NCBI GenBank assembly: GCA_017501055.1
Contig: JAFVXP010000007.1
Span: 1 to 11,984, forward strand
Length of the DNA: 11,984 nt
Source of the DNA: Clostridia bacterium
Lineage (GTDB): Bacteria; Bacillota; Clostridia; Oscillospirales; CAG-382
Direction: 5' to 3'
Shown: one piece after another, positions 1 through 7,840 of the stretch
How the letters are laid out: every line of letters starts with the position of its first letter
Numbering within the stretch: the stretch's first letter is position 1
Program-made: the position numbers and the translations under genes
The notes under the pieces: model-generated
Told to the model about the DNA's origin: nothing
Seen by the model: the letters and a program-made list of their open reading frames with translations, nothing else
The model's database searches: none

Positions 1-132
1 GTATGAAATGTATATGAAAAACCCTTCAAGACATATAACACAGGCATAATAAACAACAACTGTTTTGGAGTTCGGGAGGGTGTAAAACCCTCCCCTACGC
101 CCGTGTATTTCCTCTTTTCACAGACATAAGGT
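1..132. repeat. Left copy of long inverted repeat
   Basis: Bases 1-99 are the exact reverse complement of 7854-7952. After a 16-base unmatched gap the match resumes for 17 bases (116-132 against 7820-7836). The copy contains a stem-loop at about 73-96 with arms of the GGGAGGGT/ACCCTCCC type. It starts at the first base of the window, so it may continue to the left. It lies just beyond the stop codon of the minus-strand ABC transporter gene; its short stem could stop transcription there, but no clear U-tract follows on that strand. There is no coding potential. Confidence 0.9.
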
Positions 133-141
133 CGATGTTTT

Positions 142-2481
142 TCATTCGCCTATACCGGCGGTTTTGAGTGCTTCGGCTTGCAATTTATAAAGTTTATAAT
201 AAACACCTTTTTGTTTTAAAAGCTCAACAGCCGTTCCGCTTTCGGCAACACGTCCGTTCTCAATGGCAACGAGGTTGTCGGCATCACGCAACGTGGAAAG
301 TCTGTGTGCGATTATGACCGTTGTGCGGTTCTTTGTAAGCTTATCAAGCGAGGCTTGGATACTGCGTTCCGTCTGCGTATCCATAGCGGCAGTCGCTTCG
401 TCAAGAATCAATATCTTTGGGTTACGCAATATCGCACGTGCGATAGAGATCCTCTGCTTTTCGCCGCCCGAAAGCTCTTTTTGACCAAAGCCTATCTGAG
501 TATTATATCCGTCGGGATATTTGACAATAAAATCGTGTGCAGAAGCCGCCTTCGCCGCCGCAATAACCTCTTCCTTGGTTGCGTCTTGGCGTGCATAGCG
601 GATATTATCGAGAATACTTCCTCTGAAAAGATAGGTCTCCTGCGAAACTATTGCGATATTCTCACGGAGATATTCAAAAGGAAGGTCTTTTATATTAACT
701 CCGTCGATACATATACTTCCCTCTTTTACGTCGTAAAGACGTGTTAAGAGGTTTGCAAGCGTGCTTTTACCTGCACCCGTCTGTCCGACAATGCCAAGTG
801 TTGAATGAGCAGGAATGGTAAAGCTTACGTCGTCGATAACCTTGCGGTTTTCAACGTAGGAGAAGGAAACGTTTTTAAATTCAACAAGGCCTTCGCATTT
901 TTCGGGAATTATCGGGTTTGCCGATTCACGAACCTCGGGCTGTGCATCACGTATCTCGAAAAGACGTTGAAGCGCATTAAGTGTTTCGCTCCACCAGTTC
1001 GAAACGTCGGCAAGCTGTTCAATAGGCCCGAAAATCAACGAAAAATATCCGATAAACGCCATTAATCGGCCGTAGCTCATATCGCCCGTTGCGGTCATGA
1101 CCTGCCAACCGCCGACACCCCATACAACGTAGGAGCCGATACGGAGAAGGTAGTTCAAAAAGGGGAACACCCTTGACGAAAATACCTGAATATCGTTTCT
1201 TGCCTCTGCAACACCGACGTTTATCTTGCCAAAGCGTCTTACTTCCTCGTCCTCACGGGAGAAGGATTTTACAACACGCATACCGTTCAAAACGTCGGAA
1301 ACGAGCGAATTGAACGACCTGCCCTTTGAAAACGCCTTTGCATAGAATTTATCGTATACGTTATTCAAAATCTTGAAGGTGCCGAAGAATATGGGTATGG
1401 TTATAAAGGTATACAGCGCAAGAACAAAGTTCTGGCTGAACATAACGCAAATAATTACAGTAAGCTGGATAATATTCAACACAAGGAAGGGAAAACCGTC
1501 GCAGAAGAACCAATAAAGCGTTGTACTGTCACGGTTTACCTGCGTCATCAGACCGCCCGTCTGACGGTTTGTGAAGAACCCAAGCGAAAGGTTGCTTATC
1601 GTATTGAATATCATCTTTTTAAGGTCGTAAGTAACGTCTGCGGCAACGGTTGCGCTTATTGAATAGGAAATAAGGTTTACAACAAGCATACAAAGACGTA
1701 TGCCGATTATGAACAGTACGATATTCAAAACGTCCAAGGACGTTGAATCTGCATTGCCGAGCACGTTATCATAGAGAAGCTCGTTGCTTACGTAGGGTGT
1801 CAAAACCCCAAGCGCCGCAATCATGGCAAAGGAAAACAAAACAAGGAATATTGCACGTTTATATCTGAAGAACAAAGTTGCAAGTCTTTTTATAAGGCTT
1901 GCTTTATCCATACAGTGAGGGCAGATCTTAAGCTCCTCATCCGGGTATCTTCTGTGGCATTTAGGGCAGGAGTGCTTTTTGTAATCCTCTTCCGCATATA
2001 TTGCTTCGTCAAGCGTTCCCTTCTTTTTAAGGTCGGAAACTGCACGGCAAAAGACCGATGCGGAATGTTTATAGGTTGAAGAAAAGTTATATATAAGTCG
2101 TTCTTCGCCTTTGGATCCGGCAGTGATCCTTCCCGTGGAGATCAACTGCTCTGCCTTTGGCTCGCCGATATCGGAAAGAAGTATCGTTTCAAAACGTGTA
2201 ACGCTGAAATTTTCGTTACGGATCGCTCTTCCGTCGGTATTACGTCCCTCCGAAGAAAAAACAAGAGAGCCTTCCGCAACGGCAAAGCGGTCCTTAAGAA
2301 CAAGGACAAAGCAATCGCCCCTGCTTCCGTCGATACGGATATCACTGCGCAGAGAAAGAAGCACCTCGTTCATAACGATGCCTTCGTGCTCAAAATATCT
2401 ATAAACCGTATCCGGTATTTTGTCGACCGAAATGTGTTTCAATTCTCTTTGTCCTTTATACCTAAAATAAACCAAGTACAT
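142..2481 (-). CDS. ABC exporter half-transporter with N-terminal extension and zinc knuckle
   Basis: Fused ABC exporter subunit (MsbA/lipid-multidrug type), expected to dimerise in the cytoplasmic membrane; its substrate cannot be told. Numbered from the ATG at 2481 (779 residues), an N-terminal soluble region of about 170 residues is followed by a four-cysteine knuckle (CPKC 172-175, CPHC 187-190), a six-helix membrane domain at roughly 205-500, and a complete nucleotide-binding domain: Walker A GQTGAGKST (566-574), Q-loop Q614, signature LSGGE (670-674), Walker B ending D694-E695, switch H726. All ATPase residues are present, so it should be active. Typical members have about 580-600 residues; the excess is all N-terminal. 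A TTG start at 2508 would add nine residues; neither start has a convincing ribosome binding site, and I prefer ATG. It is a single gene, divergent from hom, with no partner subunit nearby. Confidence 0.9.
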   Translation of the reverse strand: MYLVYFRYKGQRELKHISVDKIPDTVYRYFEHEGIVMNEVLLSLRSDIRIDGSRGDCFVLVLKDRFAVAEGSLVFSSEGRNTDGRAIRNENFSVTRFETILLSDIGEPKAEQLISTGRITAGSKGEERLIYNFSSTYKHSASVFCRAVSDLKKKGTLDEAIYAEEDYKKHSCPKCHRRYPDEELKICPHCMDKASLIKRLATLFFRYKRAIFLVLFSFAMIAALGVLTPYVSNELLYDNVLGNADSTSLDVLNIVLFIIGIRLCMLVVNLISYSISATVAADVTYDLKKMIFNTISNLSLGFFTNRQTGGLMTQVNRDSTTLYWFFCDGFPFLVLNIIQLTVIICVMFSQNFVLALYTFITIPIFFGTFKILNNVYDKFYAKAFSKGRSFNSLVSDVLNGMRVVKSFSREDEEVRRFGKINVGVAEARNDIQVFSSRVFPFLNYLLRIGSYVVWGVGGWQVMTATGDMSYGRLMAFIGYFSLIFGPIEQLADVSNWWSETLNALQRLFEIRDAQPEVRESANPIIPEKCEGLVEFKNVSFSYVENRKVIDDVSFTIPAHSTLGIVGQTGAGKSTLANLLTRLYDVKEGSICIDGVNIKDLPFEYLRENIAIVSQETYLFRGSILDNIRYARQDATKEEVIAAAKAASAHDFIVKYPDGYNTQIGFGQKELSGGEKQRISIARAILRNPKILILDEATAAMDTQTERSIQASLDKLTKNRTTVIIAHRLSTLRDADNLVAIENGRVAESGTAVELLKQKGVYYKLYKLQAEALKTAGIGE

Positions 2482-2538
2482 ATTACACCATTCAAGGTCA
2501 AAAATCAAGGATATGCGAATATTTATTGCGCAAAACCC

Positions 2539-2593
2539 TTGAAATATTGCGTGTTTTATGCTAAACTCAACAAGATATCATAAAATGGAGAAG
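2539..2593 (+). promoter_or_regulatory. hom promoter and ribosome binding site
   Basis: TTGAAA (2539-2544) and TAAACT (2562-2567) are separated by 17 bp, and a TG pair one base before the -10 box gives an extended -10. Transcription would start near 2574, leaving a leader of about 27 bases. GGAGAAG (2587-2593) lies 7 bases before the ATG at 2601. The leader is too short for a T-box or threonine attenuator. Confidence 0.75.
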
Positions 2594-2600
2594 AATCGTT

Positions 2601-3653
2601 ATGACAAATATAGCCATTCTCGGTTTCGGTACCGTCGGCGGCGGTGTTTACGAGGCAATCAGCCATTGTAACAAAAAGCCGTTGTGTGACGTTAACATTA
2701 AATATATTCTCGACCTTCGCACCTTCCCCGACCACCCTTTAGGGGACAGAGTCACCACAGATTTTGACAAGATACTTAACGACGAAAGCGTAAGTATAGT
2801 TGTTGAAACTATGGGCGGAGACGGCGTTGCTTATAAATTCAGCCTTGCGGCTCTTAAGGCAGGCAAAAACGTTGTAACCTCCAACAAGGCTGTCGTTGAC
2901 AAGTTCGGCGCAGAGCTTGAACGTGTTGCAGAAGAAAACGGCGTTGTATATCTTTATGAAGCAAGCGTCGGCGGCGGTATTCCTATAATCGCACCGCTTA
3001 ATTCCTGCTTTATGGCAGACGATATCATTCGTGTTGCAGGTATCCTTAACGGCACCACAAACTATATCCTCACCCACATGCAAAGCGAAGGCAAATCTCT
3101 TGAAGAAGGCATAAAATCCGCACAGGAGCTTGGCTATGCCGAAGCAGACCCCCATGCAGACATCGCAGGTCTCGATTCCGCAAGAAAGATTGCAATTCTT
3201 GCAGGTATTGCGTTTGATAAATACATTTCCTATGAAAGCATTCCTTACATTGAAGGTATTGAAAACGTCACAAGCGAGGATATTGCGCTTGCAGAACAGC
3301 TTGGCTGTGTGATCCGTCTTGTTGCCGTTGCAGAAAAGGTTGGTGACAAGGCAAAGATACTTGTTGCTCCTCACCTTGTCGGCAATACAAGTCTTTTCCA
3401 CGCAATCAGAGAAGCTTTCAACGCTGTAAGTGTTACGGGCTCTGCTGTCGGCGAAGTTGTATTCTACGGTCAGGGCGCAGGCAGTCTTCCCACAGCGGCG
3501 GCTGTTTGCGGTGACATCGAGCGTGCAATAAGCGGTAAGGCAAAGACGGTTGCCCGCAAGGATTGCGAAGATGGATTTATCCTTGACATCAATTCCGACA
3601 CCTCGAAGATGATCACTCTTCCTAACGGTAAGAAGTACAGATATTTTGAATAA
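2601..3653 (+). CDS. hom: Homoserine dehydrogenase, short form without ACT domain
   Basis: Reduces aspartate 4-semialdehyde to homoserine with NAD(P)H, the branch step toward threonine and methionine; cytosolic. The nucleotide-binding loop GFGTVGGGV is at residues 8-16. Family motifs follow in order: SNKA (94-97), EASVGGGIP (120-128), GILNGTTNY (147-155) and EADPHADIAGLDSARK (181-196). Lys96 and Lys196 match the catalytic lysine pair known from the family. At 350 residues the protein stops soon after the catalytic domain, whereas many bacterial enzymes (about 400-430 residues) add a C-terminal ACT domain that binds threonine. Feedback control by that domain should therefore be absent (inference). 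ATG at 2601 has a good ribosome binding site. thrB, thrC and aspartokinase genes are not adjacent, so it appears to be transcribed alone. Confidence 0.95.
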   Translation: MTNIAILGFGTVGGGVYEAISHCNKKPLCDVNIKYILDLRTFPDHPLGDRVTTDFDKILNDESVSIVVETMGGDGVAYKFSLAALKAGKNVVTSNKAVVDKFGAELERVAEENGVVYLYEASVGGGIPIIAPLNSCFMADDIIRVAGILNGTTNYILTHMQSEGKSLEEGIKSAQELGYAEADPHADIAGLDSARKIAILAGIAFDKYISYESIPYIEGIENVTSEDIALAEQLGCVIRLVAVAEKVGDKAKILVAPHLVGNTSLFHAIREAFNAVSVTGSAVGEVVFYGQGAGSLPTAAAVCGDIERAISGKAKTVARKDCEDGFILDINSDTSKMITLPNGKKYRYFE

Positions 3654-3775
3654 TGCTGACGCATTCGATTGAAAACAAGTTTTCAATCGGTTTAGAGGTT
3701 CGTTCGCTCGCGCCACGCTCACCGCGTGCGAACCTCATAGGTATAAAAATCGACGCACATGTCGCCGATTTTTAT
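3652..3775 (+). other. Four tandem stem-loops after hom
   Basis: Four stem-loops follow each other from the hom stop codon: 3652-3665 (AATGC/GCATT, loop TGAC), 3666-3689 (CGATTGAAAA/TTTTCAATCG), 3695-3736 (GAGGTTCG/CGAACCTC enclosing a smaller CACGC/GCGTG hairpin), and 3743-3775 (ATAAAAATCG/CGATTTTTAT enclosing CGAC/GTCG). None ends in a plain U-tract; the real terminator comes 20 bases later. The block could be a dispersed repeat, or a 3' untranslated structure protecting the hom message. I cannot decide between these. Confidence 0.7.
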
Positions 3776-3795
3776 GAAAATTTTATTGTATAATA

Positions 3796-3823
3796 AAACG
3801 GCATCTCTATGATGCCGTTTTTT
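3796..3823 (+). terminator. Intrinsic terminator of hom
   Basis: AAACGGCATC (3796-3805) pairs perfectly with GATGCCGTTT (3811-3820) around the loop TCTAT, and the T run extends to 3823. It reads on the plus strand, downstream of hom. Confidence 0.9.
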
Positions 3824-3851
3824 CCTTTTCTCTTCTCTATTATCTTAAAAT

Positions 3852-3880
3852 AAAAAGCTCGGTTCAGAACCGAGCTTTTA
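3852..3880. terminator. Bidirectional terminator between hom and the gdhA unit
   Basis: AAAAGCTCGGTT (3853-3864) pairs with AACCGAGCTTTT (3868-3879) around CAG. T-rich tracts flank both sides in the proper sense, so it can end transcription from either direction. On the minus strand it begins 5 bases after the stop codon of the small peptide gene, which it most likely serves. Confidence 0.88.
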
Positions 3881-3884
3881 TTTT

Positions 3885-4016
3885 TTATTTGTTCGTCAAG
3901 ACAAGCAAGACTACTGCGACGACAAGAACAGCGAGCGATGCCACGAAAAGCAACACCGATTTGTTCTTTGACATCAGCTTTATGGGCTTTCTCTTGCGGA
4001 GCTTTCTTTTTGCCAT
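3885..4016 (-). CDS. Small basic single-span membrane peptide (43 aa), gdhA-linked
   Basis: Open frame ATG (4014-4016) to TAA (3885-3887). The peptide has a strongly basic N-terminal half (start MAKRKLRKRKPIK) and then one hydrophobic helix of about 20 residues (roughly 21-40, rich in V, L and A), ending LTNK. This pattern predicts a membrane peptide with its N-terminus inside. The ATG lies 3 bases after the gdhA stop, so it is co-transcribed, with translation probably coupled to gdhA because no clear ribosome binding site is seen. The terminator directly behind it supports a real transcription-unit end. I do not recognise the family and propose no function. Alternatives are a non-translated gdhA 3' end or a chance frame; the clean charge/hydrophobic layout argues for a gene. 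Confidence 0.7.
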   Translation of the reverse strand: MAKRKLRKRKPIKLMSKNKSVLLFVASLAVLVVAVVLLVLTNK

Positions 4017-4019
4017 GGC

Positions 4020-5366
4020 TTAAAGAACGCCCTGAGCCTTCATTGCTTCTGCAACCTTGAGGAAGCCTGCAATGTTTGCACCTGCAACGAGGTTATCTTC
4101 GTTGCCTGCATAATCTCTTGCGGCAGCGGTAGCGTTTTCGAAGATAGACTTCATGATACCGCAGAGCTTTTCGTCAACCTCTTCAAAGCTCCAGGAAAGT
4201 CTCATGCTGTTCTGGCTCATTTCAAGACCGGAGGTTGCAACACCGCCTGCGTTTGCAGCCTTTGCAGGGCCAAAGTAAACGCCGTTTTCGAGGAACGCAG
4301 AGATAGCTTCGGGAGTGGAAGGCATATTTGCGCCTTCTGCAACGTATTTAACGCCGTTTGCGATAAGCATTTTTGCATCGTCGCCGTTAAGCTCGTTCTG
4401 GGTTGCACAAGGAAGTGCAATATCACACTTAATAGACCAAATGCCCTTGCCTTCGGTATAGACCGAGCCGGGAACACGTGCAGCGTATTCCTTAATTCTT
4501 GCACGTTCAACTTCTTTGATCTGCTTCATAACGTCAAGGTTGATGCCGTTAGGATCATAAATATAACCGTTGGAGTCGCTCATTGCAACGACCTTTGCGC
4601 CAAGCTGAGTTGCCTTTTCGCAAGCGTAGGTAGCAACGTTACCCGAACCGCTGATAACAACGGTCTTGCCTTCAAAGCTGTCATTTTTGTGCTTAAGCAT
4701 ATTGTCGGTGAAGTAGCAAAGACCGTAGCCGGTTGCCTGAGTTCTTGCGAGAGAACCGCCGTAGGTGAGACCCTTACCGGTGAGAACGCCGGTGAATTCG
4801 TCACGGATACGCTTATACTGGCCGAACATATAGCCGACTTCTCTTGCGCCAACGCCGATGTCACCTGCGGGAACGTCGGTATCGGGGCCGATATATTTCT
4901 GAAGCTCGGTCATGAATGCCTGGCAGAAATGCATGATTTCGTTATCGGATTTACCCTTGGGGTCGAAATCTGCACCACCCTTACCGCCGCCCATGGGAAG
5001 ACCGGTGAGGGAGTTCTTGAAGGTCTGTTCAAAGCCGAGGAACTTAATTACGGAAGAGCAAACGCTGGGATGGAAACGGATACCGCCCTTGTACGGACCT
5101 ATAGCGCTGTTGAACTGAACACGGAAGCCGCGGTTTACCTGAACGTTGCCGTTATCGTCAACCCAAGCAACACGGAACTGAATGAAGCGTTCGGGCTCAA
5201 CGATGCGGTCCATAATTCCTGCTTTTACAAAGTCGGGACGCTTTTCGATTACGGGAGCGAGAGATTCAAAAACTTCGCCGACAGCCTGAAGGAATTCCTT
5301 TTCGCCGGCATTACGCTTCTCGACCTTTTCATAGAGGTCTTGAAGATATTGATTGTTAATCTGCAT
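4020..5366 (-). CDS. gdhA: Glutamate dehydrogenase, hexameric, probably NADP-specific
   Basis: Interconverts 2-oxoglutarate plus ammonia and glutamate in the cytosol. Its 448 residues are the usual length of the bacterial hexameric small-subunit class. PYKGGIRFHP (91-100) and LPMGGGKGGADFDPKG (123-138) hold the substrate-binding lysines (Lys93, Lys129). DTDVPAGDIGVG (162-173) holds the catalytic aspartate (Asp169). GSGNVA (240-245) is the dinucleotide loop. NADP preference is inferred from overall similarity to the biosynthetic type, not from a decisive residue. AGAGG (5375-5379 on the complement) lies 8 bases before the ATG. It has its own near-consensus promoter and shares its message with the small peptide gene downstream. 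Confidence 0.96.
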   Translation of the reverse strand: MQINNQYLQDLYEKVEKRNAGEKEFLQAVGEVFESLAPVIEKRPDFVKAGIMDRIVEPERFIQFRVAWVDDNGNVQVNRGFRVQFNSAIGPYKGGIRFHPSVCSSVIKFLGFEQTFKNSLTGLPMGGGKGGADFDPKGKSDNEIMHFCQAFMTELQKYIGPDTDVPAGDIGVGAREVGYMFGQYKRIRDEFTGVLTGKGLTYGGSLARTQATGYGLCYFTDNMLKHKNDSFEGKTVVISGSGNVATYACEKATQLGAKVVAMSDSNGYIYDPNGINLDVMKQIKEVERARIKEYAARVPGSVYTEGKGIWSIKCDIALPCATQNELNGDDAKMLIANGVKYVAEGANMPSTPEAISAFLENGVYFGPAKAANAGGVATSGLEMSQNSMRLSWSFEEVDEKLCGIMKSIFENATAAARDYAGNEDNLVAGANIAGFLKVAEAMKAQGVL

Positions 5367-5399
5367 AATTATTACCTCTTTACTAAATTAATACGTGTT

Positions 5400-5428
5400 A
5401 TTATACACTTGTTTGTTTGCGATTTCAA
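5400..5428 (-). promoter_or_regulatory. gdhA promoter
   Basis: On the minus strand, TTGAAA (5423-5428) is followed after exactly 17 bp by a perfect TATAAT (5400-5405). Transcription would start near 5393, giving a leader of about 27 bases. This is the strongest SigA-type protein-gene promoter in the window and suggests high constitutive expression. It sits between the end of tex and gdhA. Confidence 0.85.
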
Positions 5429-5445
5429 TAGGGTTTTTAATATTT

Positions 5446-7590
5446 TTAGCGTATTTTTTCAAGCGAAATACGTTTTTTTGCAACGTCAACGTCGATAACA
5501 CGGACTTTTATAATATCGCCGACCTTTACAACGTCGCTTGCACGTTTTACAAACTTGTCGCTAAGCTTGGAAATATGCACCAAGCCGTCCTGATGCACGC
5601 CGATATCGACAAACGCACCGAAGTCAGCAACGTTACGGACCGTACCCACAAATTCCATACCCGTCTTTAGCGACGAAATATCCATTGCATCGGTACGCAA
5701 GATCTGGGGAGGAAGCTCGTCACGGGGGTCACGGCCGGGTTTTTCAAGCTCGGAGATTATATCGTCAAGCGTGGGAACACCGATACCAAGTTCTTTCGCA
5801 ACCTTATCCTTGCCCTTTTCGTCAAGACGGGCTTTAAGCTCGGAGAGCTTTCTTTCCTTAACGTCGTCTTTGGTATATCCGAGTATGGAAAGGAGCGAAT
5901 AGGTTGCCTCATAACTTTCGGGGTGGACGGAGGTATTGTCAAGTACCTCTTTGCTTTCGGGCACACGGAGGAAGCCGACACATTGCTTATATGCCTTCTC
6001 GCCGATACCCTTAACCTTCAAAAGCTCGGCACGAGTTTTGAACTTTGATACCGTGGTACGGTATTCGTAAATGCTCTTTGCGATCTTGGAATTAATACCT
6101 GCGATATGCGACAACAGCGAGACCGAAGCCGTATTCAGGTCTGCGCCGACGCCCGAAACGCAGGATTCAACAACACCTGCAAGCGAGCTGTCGAGTGCTT
6201 TTTGCTCCATATCGTGCTGATACTGGCCAACGCCGATAGCTTTGGGGTCTATCTTAACAAGCTCTGCAAGGGGGTCCTGCAAGCGTCTTGCGATAGAAAC
6301 AGCACTTCGAAGAGAAACGTCAAACTGCGGAAATTCCTCGCTTGCAAGCTTTGATGCCGAATATACCGAAGCGCCTGCTTCGTTCGTCATAATATAGCTT
6401 ACGTCTCTGTCAAGCTCTTTTATCATACCTGCAACAAATATCTCGCTTTCCTTGGAAGCGGTACCGTTACCGATAGAGATTATATCAATTTTATGCTTTT
6501 CAATAAGCTTTTTAAGTGTTGCCTTTGCTTCCTCGGTCTTGTTCTGGGGAGGAGTGGGATAGACGACGGTGGTATCGAGCACGTCACCGAATCCGTCAAC
6601 AACGGCAATCTTACAGCCGGTTCTGTATGCAGGGTCAAAGCCCATAACGACCTTACCTCTGACGGGGGGAAGCATAAGAAGGTTTTTGAGGTTTTCACCG
6701 AAAACACGTATTGCCTGCTCCTGTGCGTTGTCGGTGATGAGGTTTCTCATCTCGGTCTGCACGGAGGGTGCAATAAGACGTTCATAAGCGTCCTCTGTTG
6801 CTTCACGGACGTATTCCGTCGAGGGACATTCGTGCATCGTGAGCATTTCGCCGTTAAGATAATCGAAAACACGCTGTTTATCGACCTCTACCTTAACCGA
6901 AAGCACGCCTTCCTTCTCTCCTCGGTCAACGGCGAGGATCCTGTGAGAAGGCATCTTTGAAAGGGGTTCGTTATAGTCATAATATATACGGTAAACGGTG
7001 TCTTCCTCTGTTTTTGCCTTCGAAACGAGGTTGCCCGTTCTGTACGTGAATTCACGGATCCATTTGCGGTATTCGGCATTGTCCGAAACACGCTCTGCAA
7101 TAATATCCTTTGCGCCGTTTATTGCGTCTTGTGCAGTAACGATCTTCTTTTCGGGGTTGAGATAGTTTTCCCCCTCCGAAAGAATATCAAAGCCTTTTTT
7201 CTGCTCGAGCATAAGTTCTGCAAGAGGAGTAAGACCCGCTTCCGCCGCAATACTTGCTCTCGTTCTGCGCTTGGGGCGGTAGGGACGGTAGATATCTTCA
7301 AGCTCGGACAGGGTCTTTGCGTTTTCGATAGCTTCAACCAATTCGTCGGTAAGCTTGCCCTGCTCGTCGATAAGACGCTTTACGTCGGCACGGCGTGCAT
7401 CAAGTGCACGGTAGAATTCAAGCTTCTCATGAAGCTCACGCAGTTTTTCATCGTCAAGCGAGCCTGTAGCTTCCTTACGGTAACGTGCGATAAAGGGTAT
7501 CGTGTTGCCCTCGTCAATGAGGTTTACCGCAGCTTCAACCTGCGTTGTTCGTATTTTAAGTTCTTCGGCTATTTTTGCAATTATATCCAT
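5446..7590 (-). CDS. tex: Tex-like S1 RNA-binding protein
   Basis: Nucleic-acid-binding accessory protein of the Tex family, structurally related to eukaryotic Spt6 and linked in other bacteria to transcription and RNA metabolism. Its 714 residues are normal for the family. The N-terminal helical region contains the family segment EGNTIPFIARYRKE (27-40). A YqgF/RNase H-like domain starts near 312 (VMGFDPAYRTGCK, 315-327), helix-hairpin-helix repeats lie around 490-545 (VKGIGEKAY, 526-534), and a C-terminal S1 domain spans about 643-714 (DFGAFVDIGV, 656-665). No gap or frameshift is seen. The ATG at 7590 is preceded by TGGAGGAAACAA, a strong ribosome binding site, and has its own promoter. It is likely monocistronic. 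Confidence 0.96.
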   Translation of the reverse strand: MDIIAKIAEELKIRTTQVEAAVNLIDEGNTIPFIARYRKEATGSLDDEKLRELHEKLEFYRALDARRADVKRLIDEQGKLTDELVEAIENAKTLSELEDIYRPYRPKRRTRASIAAEAGLTPLAELMLEQKKGFDILSEGENYLNPEKKIVTAQDAINGAKDIIAERVSDNAEYRKWIREFTYRTGNLVSKAKTEEDTVYRIYYDYNEPLSKMPSHRILAVDRGEKEGVLSVKVEVDKQRVFDYLNGEMLTMHECPSTEYVREATEDAYERLIAPSVQTEMRNLITDNAQEQAIRVFGENLKNLLMLPPVRGKVVMGFDPAYRTGCKIAVVDGFGDVLDTTVVYPTPPQNKTEEAKATLKKLIEKHKIDIISIGNGTASKESEIFVAGMIKELDRDVSYIMTNEAGASVYSASKLASEEFPQFDVSLRSAVSIARRLQDPLAELVKIDPKAIGVGQYQHDMEQKALDSSLAGVVESCVSGVGADLNTASVSLLSHIAGINSKIAKSIYEYRTTVSKFKTRAELLKVKGIGEKAYKQCVGFLRVPESKEVLDNTSVHPESYEATYSLLSILGYTKDDVKERKLSELKARLDEKGKDKVAKELGIGVPTLDDIISELEKPGRDPRDELPPQILRTDAMDISSLKTGMEFVGTVRNVADFGAFVDIGVHQDGLVHISKLSDKFVKRASDVVKVGDIIKVRVIDVDVAKKRISLEKIR

Positions 7591-7616
7591 TTGTTTCCTC
7601 CAAAAAATCTGCCTTT

Positions 7617-7645
7617 ATTTTACCACAAATTCCCGTGAATGTAAA
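7617..7645 (-). promoter_or_regulatory. tex promoter
   Basis: TTTACA (7640-7645) and TAAAAT (7617-7622) on the minus strand are separated by 17 bp, with a predicted start near 7610 and a leader of about 20 bases before the tex ATG. Confidence 0.72.
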
Positions 7646-7734
7646 TAAAAAAGTTTTGTCGGTTTTTGCAACAAGAATAAACATTTTGCAGAGAGTAAGC
7701 GTCCTTAACGGTCTGTTACGCAACGATTTGACGA

Positions 7735-7840
7735 ACCTTACGTCTGTTAAATAACGAAACAATCAGGAAAATGTAGGGACAGGCGTCCTCGACTGTCCGT
7801 CACATAAAAATTTATTTTAACCTTATGTCTGTGAAATGAC
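7735..7840. repeat. Direct repeat module preceding two palindromes
   Basis: Two 22-bp modules beginning AACCTTAYGTCTGT lie at 7735-7756 and 7819-7840. After 15 and 13 bases respectively each is followed by a different palindrome that opens with GTAGGG (7772 and 7854). A third copy of the module, inverted, lies at about 116-132 next to the left copy of the long repeat. The shared module suggests that the two palindrome types are tails of one repeat family. Confidence 0.65.
7772..7800. repeat. 29-bp palindromic repeat (GTAGGGACA type), copy 1
   Basis: This hairpin-forming sequence has outer arms GGACA/TGTCC enclosing the common core GGCGTCCTCGAC. It is the reverse complement of 8086-8114 except for two bases, and those two bases pair with each other (A-T here, C-G in the other copy). 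Confidence 0.85.

Noticed and set aside
2482..2508. TTG start extending the ABC transporter by nine residues
   Set aside because: It has no ribosome binding site; the ATG at 2481 is simpler, though its own site is weak too, so the start stays uncertain.
2482..2600. T-box or amino acid riboswitch before hom
   Set aside because: The leader after the promoter is about 27 bases, too short for such an element, and no specifier or T-box sequence is seen.
2739..3722. 327-codon open frame antisense to hom
   Set aside because: It lies wholly over hom, which has full family motifs, and its translation is Cys/Asn-rich without recognisable domains: a codon-bias shadow.
3789..3794. Perfect TATAAT just before the hom terminator
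   Set aside because: No acceptable -35 box lies 16-18 bp upstream, and the hairpin follows at once; a tiny RNA is possible but unsupported.
4689..5498. 269-codon open frame antisense to gdhA
   Set aside because: It overlaps conserved gdhA sequence and its promoter; no motif or ribosome binding site supports it.
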